From contig CANONT010000017.1 in assembly GCA_947567695.1 (NCBI GenBank), forward strand, positions 1 through 36,244: a stretch of DNA of 36,244 nucleotides, in the 5' to 3' direction. This DNA is from an uncultured Clostridium sp. Its GTDB lineage: Bacteria > Bacillota > Clostridia > TANB77 > CAG-508. The notes under the pieces are model-generated. The model saw nothing but the letters and a program-made list of their open reading frames with translations. It searched no databases and was not told the DNA's origin. Of this stretch, positions 24,238-30,911 are shown piece after piece (the stretch's first letter is position 1; every line of letters begins with the position of its first letter). The position numbers and the translations under genes are program-made.

Positions 24238-24277
24238 ATCTTATCATAAAAAGAAGTAATTAGCAATCTAATCACTT
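24238..24277 (-). promoter_or_regulatory. Promoter with overlapping palindrome for the ABC-copA operon
   Basis: On the minus strand TTGCTA (24261-24266) and TAAGAT (24238-24243) lie 17 bases apart. An almost perfect dyad (AAGTAATTAG at 24254-24263, CTAATCACTT at 24268-24277, four-base centre, one mismatch) overlaps the -35, which suits a repressor. The regulator is not in the window. Confidence 0.6.
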
Positions 24278-24329
24278 GTTTTTATGTTTATTTTTTCTAT
24301 ATAAACTTTATAAAAATTCTCATAAAGTA

Positions 24330-24358
24330 TTTACTTTTTCTTATATTTTAAGTATAAT
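24330..24358 (+). promoter_or_regulatory. Promoter of the antisense RNA
   Basis: TTTACT (24330-24335) and TATAAT (24353-24358) with a 17-base spacer, pointing toward the toxin-like gene. Start expected near 24365. Confidence 0.65.
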
Positions 24359-24364
24359 AATATA

Positions 24365-24458
24365 GAAAGATGAGATACCATAGAAATGTGGCGTATCGTT
24401 TGGTGAATTTTAAAATTTAAAATACATCTCTAACGGTTCAACAGAGATGTGTTTTTTT
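24365..24458 (+). ncRNA. Candidate antisense antitoxin RNA (type I system)
   Basis: About 94 nucleotides from the promoter at 24330-24358 to an intrinsic terminator: ACATCTCT (24424-24431) paired with AGAGATGT (24443-24450), then GTTTTTTT. The RNA overlaps the last codons and stop of the hydrophobic peptide gene on the opposite strand, and contains GATACC-x-GGCGTATC-like pairing near its 5' end. A 3'-overlapping antisense RNA sharing a hairpin with the target is the layout of txpA/RatA and bsrG/SR4 in Bacillus subtilis. It would block translation or trigger decay of the toxin mRNA. Confidence 0.6.
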
Positions 24459-24636
24459 CATTGTCTAATTTTCTTACTGTAACAATTAAAGCTACAAATA
24501 AGGCAATAGCGACAACGGTTACTATTGCAAGTTCGATAAAAAGTATATATGTAAAAAGTAAATAAACTTGTTCTAATAACATATGCATCGCCTCCTCTCA
24601 TGAGAATACGATACACCACATCTTGCTTCTCTCATC
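24369..24636. repeat. Inverted repeat pairing the toxin mRNA 5' end with the antisense-RNA region
   Basis: The segment 24369-24399 and the reverse complement of 24608-24636 are related: both read GATGAGA, then ATGTGG(C/T)GTATCGT after about ten variable bases. In a toxin mRNA reading past the shared hairpin, its first bases could pair with its 3' end (7 plus 14 base pairs with G-U), a long-distance interaction as in other type I toxin mRNAs. Confidence 0.6.
24430..24582 (-). CDS. Small hydrophobic peptide, candidate type I toxin
   Basis: 50 residues: MLLEQVYLLFTYILFIELAI, then a second half VTVVAIALFVALIVTV that completes one long membrane helix, and a charged tail RKLDNEKNTSLLNR. This is the form of holin-like type I toxins (TxpA/BsrG group), which act at the membrane. 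The ATG at 24582 has AGGAGG eight bases upstream; another ATG two codons earlier is too close to that site. The stop codon lies within the terminator hairpin shared with the antisense RNA. Sequence identity to a named family cannot be judged by eye. Confidence 0.62.
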   Translation of the reverse strand: MLLEQVYLLFTYILFIELAIVTVVAIALFVALIVTVRKLDNEKNTSLLNR

Positions 24637-24645
24637 TACTGTAAA

Positions 24646-24674
24646 ATTATACTTTATTGTTAAATAAAAATCAA
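24646..24674 (-). promoter_or_regulatory. Promoter of the small hydrophobic peptide gene
   Basis: On the minus strand TTGATT (24669-24674) and TATAAT (24646-24651), spacer 17. Start expected near 24639, so the leader is about 57 bases and begins with the segment able to pair with the 3' flank. Confidence 0.7.
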
Positions 24675-24726
24675 GTATTTTTCATCACAATTTCTTAGAC
24701 AAATGCCACATATGTAAAATTATTAA

Positions 24727-25875
24727 TTATCCTATCCTTCTTTTCCTTTTTGAAACCACATTCGTAACAATGATAAAACCTATGGTAAAAACTACAATAA
24801 TCCCCATATTCATAAAAATCGGTTTCATCGTTTCAAAATTGAACATCTCTATCGAAGTCAACATCTCATTACTACTAATATAATAATAAGAAGGCAAGAT
24901 GTGAGCAATCATTAAAACCCAATCTGGCAACCATTCCATTGGTACAAAAGCACCACACAAAAAGCTAGATCCTAGTGCTACCACATTAACAATTCCATTA
25001 ATGGCATTTTTATTCATGACCAAATTACCAATCAAAAACGCAATCGTGACAGCACAAATCGTGAATACAAAAGAATTTGCCATGTACATGAATCCATGTG
25101 CAGTAAACATGACATCACCTATTAAAATAAAGCTTAGCACCACATAGAAGATCCATAATCCAATTGCCAACAAAGTATTGGCTATTAATAACTGACGATT
25201 ATGTGTTTTATAATTCATACTACTAACAATCGTTCTTTTGGCTATTTTCTCTTCTTTAAAACTAGATAACACTAAACAAATTACATATACACAGCCTGCC
25301 AATATACTATAATTTGCAAAATTATAATAGAATGTGGCTTTACTTAAATTGTCAGTATCTAGCTTAGAAGTAATTTCTACCTCTGTTTGTTTGGCTAATG
25401 TTTCATTTATTTTTTGGATTAATTCTTGTTCATCTTCTATATTCTTTTGATATAAATTAGCTACTTTGACATATCTTTCTAACATCATTTCAGCTAAACT
25501 TGCTTGATAATCCCCTGTACTTTTTATTTCAATTTTAGGATTTTTACCCTCTAAAAAATCTCTTCTATAATTTTCTGGTATATAAATAATGTAATTCACA
25601 TCTCTGTAAAACAAAGCATCATCAATAGCTTGTTCATCCTCTTGAATCTCTTTTATCTTACTATTTTCTTTTATGTACGCAATTAAATTTTTAGTAACTC
25701 CCTCTTCTTCGTCTTGGTTAATGATTAAAACATCTGGCTCACTTGCTACAAAGTTGGTACTATTTTCACTAGTTTGCATATTGAAACCACCAAATGCAAT
25801 TAAAATTACTGTATACATAATAATTGGTACTTTGCACTTATTTAATACTTTTAAAAATGTTTTTAATACTGTCAT
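24727..25875 (-). CDS. ABC-2 type permease, second subunit of an exporter
   Basis: 382 residues: N-terminal helix (about 15-30), a ~170-residue outer domain (VLIINQDEEEGVTKNLIAYI and on), then five to six helices. MNKNAINGIVNVVALGSSFL, CGAFVPMEWLPDWVLMIAHI and LPSYYYISS are typical of the YhgE/ABC-2 group. The start at 25875 has AAAGGAAAC upstream; the frame runs further upstream through the hairpin repeat but with no site. It pairs with the permease encoded just before it and the ATPase at 27149-28087 as an ABC exporter of unknown substrate. No in-frame CGG occurs. Confidence 0.9.
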   Translation of the reverse strand: MTVLKTFLKVLNKCKVPIIMYTVILIAFGGFNMQTSENSTNFVASEPDVLIINQDEEEGVTKNLIAYIKENSKIKEIQEDEQAIDDALFYRDVNYIIYIPENYRRDFLEGKNPKIEIKSTGDYQASLAEMMLERYVKVANLYQKNIEDEQELIQKINETLAKQTEVEITSKLDTDNLSKATFYYNFANYSILAGCVYVICLVLSSFKEEKIAKRTIVSSMNYKTHNRQLLIANTLLAIGLWIFYVVLSFILIGDVMFTAHGFMYMANSFVFTICAVTIAFLIGNLVMNKNAINGIVNVVALGSSFLCGAFVPMEWLPDWVLMIAHILPSYYYISSNEMLTSIEMFNFETMKPIFMNMGIIVVFTIGFIIVTNVVSKRKRRIG

Positions 25876-25895
25876 TTTTGTTTCCTTTCTTTTTT

Positions 25896-25967
25896 GAATG
25901 TGGCGGGTTTGTGCTTGGTTGCGACTTTGTGCCCATGGCGAGTCTGTGCCTGTCCCAAACTCGCCAT
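25896..25967. repeat. Hairpin repeat with GGGACAG-type loop, copy 2
   Basis: ATGGCGAGT (25935-25943) pairs perfectly with ACTCGCCAT (25959-25967) around a loop holding GTGCCTGTCCC (25947-25957). GAATGTGG stands at its left edge (25896-25903) and GTGC/GCGA(C/G)T words recur between. The right edge meets the stop codon of the upstream permease. It is strikingly G+C-rich for this window. Confidence 0.65.
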
Positions 25968-27149
25968 CACAATCTTTCATATTTTTGCTTTCTCAAACTA
26001 GTATATGACAAAGCGATCATGATAACCGCAAAAGTCAGTAAACTAGCGATATTAAAGAAAAATCGATCCCATGTATCATAATAATACAAAGAATAAAATC
26101 CGTCTGTTATCATACTAGCAGGATTGATTTTGTTTACAATAGGAAGGTTAGTATCTACAATATATTTCATGGTAATTCCCATCATACCTGACAAGAAACA
26201 TCCTAGCATAGTGACAGATATAACAATTCCTGTTTTAACATTTTCATTGGTTTTCAACAAAGTACCTATGGCTAATCCCATAGACAATCCAGCCAGACTT
26301 CCTACTACTCCTAACAAAATGATAAATGGCAAATTGGTTCCATAATCCACTTTTAAAACAAATACTGTGTACAAAAATAATAATGTTAGTCCAATTAGTT
26401 GTACTACATAAGAGGCTAGAATACTACTTAAAACTACCTTTCCTTTGGTAGTTGGTGCAACTGATACTCTTTTTCCATTATGACTCATGTTGGCTAAATT
26501 TTGGTTGATAGCTACCATACCAAGTATGCCACCATATAGACAAGTCATGGCAATTAACGTATAAAATTCTATCATCGTATAACTTAAATTACTTTTTGAT
26601 CGGTTCTCAATTTTTGCTTCTTGATTTTGTGTGATTTCCAATAGGTCTTTGTAAATTTTTTCGTAATCTACTTGGTAATTTCCTGCCATTATCTCTTTTT
26701 TGATTTCCGTTTCAGCAAGATGATTCACAATCTCAGCATTTTGTGTAATCTCTTCTGTGACATATTTTAAAATAGTTTCATTAATCCCACTGGATTGAAA
26801 CGTCACTTTTGGTTTATCTCCTTCTAATAGCATATATCCTGTGATTTCACCATCTTGTAATAATTTTTTTGCCTCTTCTTCTGTTGTATATTTGGTATCA
26901 AATAACCTATCCTCATTTTCTGCATCACTTAAAGTTTTAAAAGCTTCTTTCCATATTTCATTGTTTTTAAAATCATCATTTTCTATAATGGCTATGTTGA
27001 TAATATCTAACTTTTCGCTATTTTCAATATTAGAAAATGCCATATTGAAAAAGGTTCCGTAGAATGATGGGAAAGGCATAGGTCCAAAATATTAACATTT
27101 TATTTCTAAAAAGAGTTTTTAAAGCATATTTAAAATTATGAATAAACAT
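25967..27149 (-). CDS. ABC-2 type permease with +1 frame change at CGG near its start
   Basis: From ATG 27149 the zero frame reads MFIHNFKYALKTLFRNKMLI followed by FWTYAFPIIL (codon 30), meets CGG at codon 31 (27059-27057) and stops after 39 codons. Skipping the C continues GTFFNMAFSNIENSEKLDII and on to a complete ~393-residue permease with an outer domain and a C-terminal membrane half (FIILLGVVGSLAGLSMGLAI, FLSGMMGI). AFPIIL-GTFFNMAF is the normal family sequence, so the shift must occur here. The ATG overlaps the upstream ATPase stop as TAATG, with AAAGGAG before it. The first ~30 residues in the zero frame prove that the annotated gene cannot start later. Confidence 0.82.
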
Positions 27150-28087
27150 TAATCTCGAAGCTCCTTTCCTGTTAATTCTAGGAATACATCGTTTAATGTT
27201 GGTCTTTCTGAATAAATTTTATTGTATTTTATATTTTCTTTTTTTAGGTAATCCATTAATGCCACTAAATTATTTTTTCCTTTTTTATAGGTAACAAGTA
27301 ATATATTTCCGTTATAGGTTACTTCGTCTACTTGTTCTATTTTTTGAATTTGTTCCACATATTTTGTGGTTAGATCTTTTATTTCTACTGTTACTTTTTC
27401 TTCGATTTTGGCTAGTTCTTTTAATTCATCTGTTGTCCCAGTTGCTAATACTTTTCCTTTATCTAAAATGATAATTCGATCACAGATCATTTCAACTTCT
27501 TCCATATAATGGGTCGTATACACAATGGTTGCTCCTCTATCTCTTAACGTTTTGATACCATCTAATATATTATTTCTACTTTGTGGATCCACTGCAACAG
27601 TTGGCTCATCTAAAAAAATCAATTCTGGTTTATGGGCAATTCCACAAGCTATATTTAATCTTCTTAGCAATCCTCCTGATAGTTGTTTGGGATAAAATTT
27701 TCTAAATTCCTCTAACCCTACTAATTCAATTGCTTCATCTATGTATTGTTTTCTTTTGGCTTTGTCTTGGATGTATAATCCACAAAAATAGTCTATGTTC
27801 TCTTGTACGGTTAGTTCTTCAAAAACAGCAACATCTTGGAATACCACCCCTATTTTTGCTTTGATATCATAGGCATCTGGTTTCATTTCTTTTCCAAATA
27901 TTTTGATTTCTCCTTCACTAAAGTTTAATAGTGATAAGATACAATTAATGGTGGTGGATTTACCGCTTCCGTTTGGTCCCAATAGTCCTAATATTTCTCC
28001 TTCTTTTACTTCTAAGGATAATCCATCAATGGCTTTTAGTTCTTTGTATTGTTTGGTTAAATTTTTAATTTCAATCATGTTATTCAT
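27149..28087 (-). CDS. ABC transporter ATP-binding protein
   Basis: 312 residues. Walker A LLGPNGSGKST, Q-loop GVVFQDVAVFEELTV, signature LSGGLLRRLNIACG, Walker B ELIFLDEPTVAVDP, switch His in VYTTHYMEE. The C-terminal region (about 225-312) is a DUF4162-like domain ending PTLNDVFLELTG. ATP-hydrolysing subunit of an ABC-2 exporter with the two permeases that follow. The start at 28087 follows AAGGGGAAAATAAAG. Its stop overlaps the first permease start (TAATG), so subunit synthesis is coupled. Confidence 0.94.
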   Translation of the reverse strand: MNNMIEIKNLTKQYKELKAIDGLSLEVKEGEILGLLGPNGSGKSTTINCILSLLNFSEGEIKIFGKEMKPDAYDIKAKIGVVFQDVAVFEELTVQENIDYFCGLYIQDKAKRKQYIDEAIELVGLEEFRKFYPKQLSGGLLRRLNIACGIAHKPELIFLDEPTVAVDPQSRNNILDGIKTLRDRGATIVYTTHYMEEVEMICDRIIILDKGKVLATGTTDELKELAKIEEKVTVEIKDLTTKYVEQIQKIEQVDEVTYNGNILLVTYKKGKNNLVALMDYLKKENIKYNKIYSERPTLNDVFLELTGKELRD

Positions 28088-28115
28088 CTTTATTTTCCCC
28101 TTCCTTACGTTTGTT

Positions 28116-28144
28116 ATCATACTACTTATTTGTCTTTTTGTCTA
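28116..28144 (-). promoter_or_regulatory. Promoter of the second ABC exporter operon
   Basis: On the minus strand TAGACA (28139-28144) and TATGAT (28116-28121), spacer 17, 29 bases before the ATPase start. Confidence 0.55.
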
Positions 28145-28191
28145 TACTTTGGTAGAATCTTGTTATTAGCAATGGTACATAAATAAAAACA

Positions 28192-28225
28192 ACTTGATGT
28201 AGCCATCTCTAAAAGCACATCAAGT
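28192..28225 (-). terminator. Intrinsic terminator after the cohesin/LPXTG gene (repeat copy 1)
   Basis: Minus strand: ACTTGATGTGCTTTT, six variable bases, GGCTACATCAAGT, then TGTTTTTATTT. The stem is ACTTGATGT/ACATCAAGT with inner GC/GGC pairing. It is nearly identical to the terminator at 32640-32672. Confidence 0.85.
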
Positions 28226-28263
28226 CTTAATCGTGTATTCAACTTAAATTGCAACAATTCCTA

Positions 28264-29205
28264 TTATTCTTTTCTTGCCTTCATTTTTACAAAAAAGTAA
28301 ATTGCGAACATACTAATCAAGCCAATAGGTAGCAATATAGAATCATGCAAACCTGTCTTTGGAAGCTTAGTACTTGCCATTGTATAATCACTTTTGGAAG
28401 AATTTGTATTGTTTGTATCGCCATTCGCATTATTGGAATTATTAGTATTTCCGTTTGTATTAGTGGAATTATTTGAGTTATCGGTATTTCCACTCGTGTT
28501 AGTGGAATTATTTGAGTTATTGGTATTTCCACTCGTGTTATTGGAATTATTTGAGTTATTGGTATTTCCACTCGTGTTATTGGAATTATTTGAATTATTG
28601 GTATTTCCGTTCGTATCGTTAGAATTATTTAAGTCATCATTCGTATTGTTATTATTGCTACTATTGTTGCTATCATCATTAACATCGTTATTATTATTAT
28701 CGCTATTACTGGGATTTTTATTGGTGCTACCATTATTTCCACTATTAGAATCATCTGATTTTCCAATTGTAATTGTTTTTTTAATGCCAGCAATATCATT
28801 TTGTGAATAAGATCTCTCTCCATTTTTAGCAATAAATTTTGCCTCTTCTAGTTCAAAAATTAATTTCGTATTTTCTATGTTTTTCTTTGCTTTGAATTTT
28901 ATACTACAAGAATCAATCCCTGTTTTTTCCATGTCAAAATATACACAAGCTATTTTTCCATGATTCACAGAAGCTGACAAATTGGTTGTTCCACTTTCTA
29001 CTAATTCTAATTGATCACGATCATAATTAATTTTAAAGCTAGCACCTATTATCTTTTCACTCAAACTCAAGGTATAGATCACAGTATCATTTGCTTTGAT
29101 ATCTTTGGTTGGATTTAAGCTCATATCCATACTCATCGCAAAACTTACCGTAGATACACTAAATATCATTCCTATTAATAATATAATAATACTTATTTTT
29201 TTCAA
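28264..29205 (-). CDS. LPXTG-anchored surface protein with one cohesin-like domain
   Basis: 313 residues. Signal peptide (1-23, cut after SFA), then a cohesin-type beta sandwich of about 135 residues (KANDTVIYTLSLSEKIIGAS, FKINYDRDQLELVESG, FDMEKTGIDSCSIKFKAKKN). Next comes a low-complexity Asn/Ser/Thr/Gly region (about 150-270) holding four 13-residue units of the type SNNTSGNTNNSNN. LPKTG (281-285), a membrane helix and KARKE tail complete a sortase signal. Cohesins bind dockerins; a dockerin-bearing GH5 enzyme lies 12 bases upstream on the same strand, so this is probably its wall anchor. Confidence 0.88.
   Translation of the reverse strand: MKKISIIILLIGMIFSVSTVSFAMSMDMSLNPTKDIKANDTVIYTLSLSEKIIGASFKINYDRDQLELVESGTTNLSASVNHGKIACVYFDMEKTGIDSCSIKFKAKKNIENTKLIFELEEAKFIAKNGERSYSQNDIAGIKKTITIGKSDDSNSGNNGSTNKNPSNSDNNNNDVNDDSNNSSNNNNTNDDLNNSNDTNGNTNNSNNSNNTSGNTNNSNNSNNTSGNTNNSNNSTNTSGNTDNSNNSTNTNGNTNNSNNANGDTNNTNSSKSDYTMASTKLPKTGLHDSILLPIGLISMFAIYFFVKMKARKE
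28400..28630. repeat. 39-base tandem repeat inside the LPXTG protein gene
   Basis: Four units of 39 bases encode the 13-residue SNNTSGNTNNSNN-type spacer; the units differ by only a few bases, so copy number is probably variable. Confidence 0.8.
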
Positions 29206-29217
29206 ATTTCTCTCCTC

Positions 29218-30714
29218 CTATCTTTTTAAGGCATTCAACAACCATTTACCAGAAGCTGATAATTCATCATTTGTCCAACCTGTTACTTTGTCTGTATTGG
29301 TAAGTAAAGATGAACTTTCATTTTTATTGGATAAGTTCCAACACATCCAACTTATATTGTGTTGATTTAAAAAGTCAATCCAAGTATTCGCTTCTGTTAT
29401 ATCTAAATTTCCATTTCCTGATGCATCACAAATTCCAAACTCTGTTGCAAATATTGGTAAGCCAGCATTTAATGCTGTTGTTGCTTTTTGTCTTAAATAT
29501 TCTTTATGAGTTGCTGCATAAAAATGCAATGTGTACATAATATTATTTTGTCCTGTAATTGGACTTTGTGCTACAATATCTACATCTTGTGACCATGTTG
29601 GTGTTCCTACTATAATAATCGTATTTTTATCAACTGCCCTGATCTCTCGAATCATTTCTTCTGCATATGGTTTGATATCTCTTTGCCACTGCACATCACC
29701 ATTTGGTTCATTACAAATTTCATATAGTACATGATCATAGTCTTTGTATTTTGTTGTCATTTCTTTGAAAAATGCCTTTGCTGCTTGTTTATTGGTATTT
29801 GGATTTCCATCACTTAAAATATGCCAATCAATTATAACATAAAGCCCTGCGTTTTTAGCATATTCCACTCCTTTATTTACAATCTCGTGCAATTGTGTCG
29901 TATATCCTACATTTGGGTCAGAATACATCGCAAGTCTCACGCTATTGATGCCCCATTGATCTCTCATATAGGTAAAAGCTTCTTGGTTGACATATTGTGG
30001 AAACCACTGTAATCCATGTGTACTTACCCCTTTTAATTGAAATTTATTTCCATTTTTATCTACCAAATCTGTATTCTTAACACTTAATTTACCATGTATA
30101 CCCACTGGTGTTTTATCTTTGTTAGAATCCTGATCTTTATCTTGCTGATCATCATCTTGTTGATTGAATTCAATAAATCCTTCATATGTTTTTGTAATGA
30201 TTTCATCTTTAGAGCTTCCTAAATATATATTTATCATTCTCATAATATCTTCGATATCTAATGTATTATCTGTATTTTGCAAATTGCCTGCTAGTTTTTC
30301 AATGCTATCTACTTTTCTTTGTCCTAAATAATTATTTTGAAGAATCATGATATCCTCTATATCACAGATGGATCCATCTTTATTGACATCTCCATATAAA
30401 ACAACTTGATAATCTTGCCCTTTTACAGTTATGTAATCCCCTGTCTTAACTAAATCTGTGGCTTTTAAGACCTTCTTATTGGCATCTTTTATCTCTTCTA
30501 TTTTTTTATCATTTTTCATTATTTCTTCTTTGGTAACTTTTCTTGCAACTGTGGTTTTATCTAGCAAAATCGTAACTGTTTTTTGATTTTCTATTAAACT
30601 ATTGTAATATTTTATGCCGTTGATGTTGTTTTCTACTGCATAGATTTGGTTTGTTAGAAAAGCACTTAAAATTATTGTTACTACTAGTATCAAAAACTGA
30701 ACGGTTTTTTTCAT
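29218..30714 (-). CDS. Secreted dockerin-containing GH5 glycoside hydrolase
   Basis: 498 residues. Signal peptide (1-26); a small N-terminal domain (30-105); a dockerin-like pair (108-131, DVNKDGSICDIEDIMILQ, and 142-167, whose Ca2+ loop is degenerate: NLQNTDNTLDIED); an Asp/Gln/Lys-rich linker (183-203); GH5 domain (205-498). The GH5 acid/base is Glu336 in YEICNEPNGD and the nucleophile is Glu425 in IFATEFGIC; conserved Arg260 in SVRLAM, His in IDWHIL and His397 in TLHFYA are present. GH5 enzymes act on beta-1,4-glucans or mannans; the substrate is not clear. The dockerin should bind the cohesin of the next gene. Confidence 0.92.
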   Translation of the reverse strand: MKKTVQFLILVVTIILSAFLTNQIYAVENNINGIKYYNSLIENQKTVTILLDKTTVARKVTKEEIMKNDKKIEEIKDANKKVLKATDLVKTGDYITVKGQDYQVVLYGDVNKDGSICDIEDIMILQNNYLGQRKVDSIEKLAGNLQNTDNTLDIEDIMRMINIYLGSSKDEIITKTYEGFIEFNQQDDDQQDKDQDSNKDKTPVGIHGKLSVKNTDLVDKNGNKFQLKGVSTHGLQWFPQYVNQEAFTYMRDQWGINSVRLAMYSDPNVGYTTQLHEIVNKGVEYAKNAGLYVIIDWHILSDGNPNTNKQAAKAFFKEMTTKYKDYDHVLYEICNEPNGDVQWQRDIKPYAEEMIREIRAVDKNTIIIVGTPTWSQDVDIVAQSPITGQNNIMYTLHFYAATHKEYLRQKATTALNAGLPIFATEFGICDASGNGNLDITEANTWIDFLNQHNISWMCWNLSNKNESSSLLTNTDKVTGWTNDELSASGKWLLNALKR

Positions 30715-30743
30715 TTTTAATTCCTTCTTTCTTTGGCATTATT

Positions 30744-30760
30744 AGTTGAAACCTTCAACT
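30744..30760. promoter_or_regulatory. Leader hairpin upstream of the GH5 gene
   Basis: AGTTGAA (30744-30750) and TTCAACT (30754-30760) form a perfect seven-pair stem with a three-base loop in the untranslated leader, about 30 bases before the start codon. It may be a regulator site or an mRNA-stabilising hairpin. Confidence 0.35.
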
Positions 30761-30788
30761 TTTATTCCCATTATACACCTCGCTTTTT

Positions 30789-30817
30789 ATTATACCACAA
30801 TTTACCAGTTAACGCAA
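30789..30817 (-). promoter_or_regulatory. Extended -10 promoter of the GH5-cohesin operon
   Basis: On the minus strand TTGCGT (30812-30817), 17 bases, then TGGTATAAT (TG extension, hexamer at 30789-30794). The -35 lies inside the first of three tandem 13-base units (30806-30844). Confidence 0.72.
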
Positions 30818-30844
30818 TATGTTAATGTAATATGTTAATGTAAT
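30806..30844. repeat. Three tandem 13-base units upstream of the GH5 promoter
   Basis: ATGTTAATGTAAT twice (30819-30831 and 30832-30844), preceded by the degenerate CAGTTAACGCAAT (30806-30818) covering the -35. Helically repeated direct units at this position resemble sites for a regulator. Confidence 0.55.
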
Positions 30845-30911
30845 TTTTAAATTAAATAGTAACTATTTAAAGGTATTAAAATATATAAAGGAATATAGCA
30901 ATAAGAACAAC

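Noticed and set aside
22456..27149. Sequencing error as the sole explanation of the two frame changes
   Set aside because: Neither site is a homopolymer, and both have the same extra C before GGA in otherwise intact genes. It cannot be excluded without reads, so it is kept as the main alternative in the findings.
28400..28640. CRISPR-like regular repeats
   Set aside because: Units are contiguous 39-base tandem copies with no unique spacers and lie inside a coding region.
28317..28832. Long open frames on both strands over the Asn-rich repeat
   Set aside because: They are by-products of the 39-base tandem repeat and low-complexity codons; the LPXTG protein frame explains the region.
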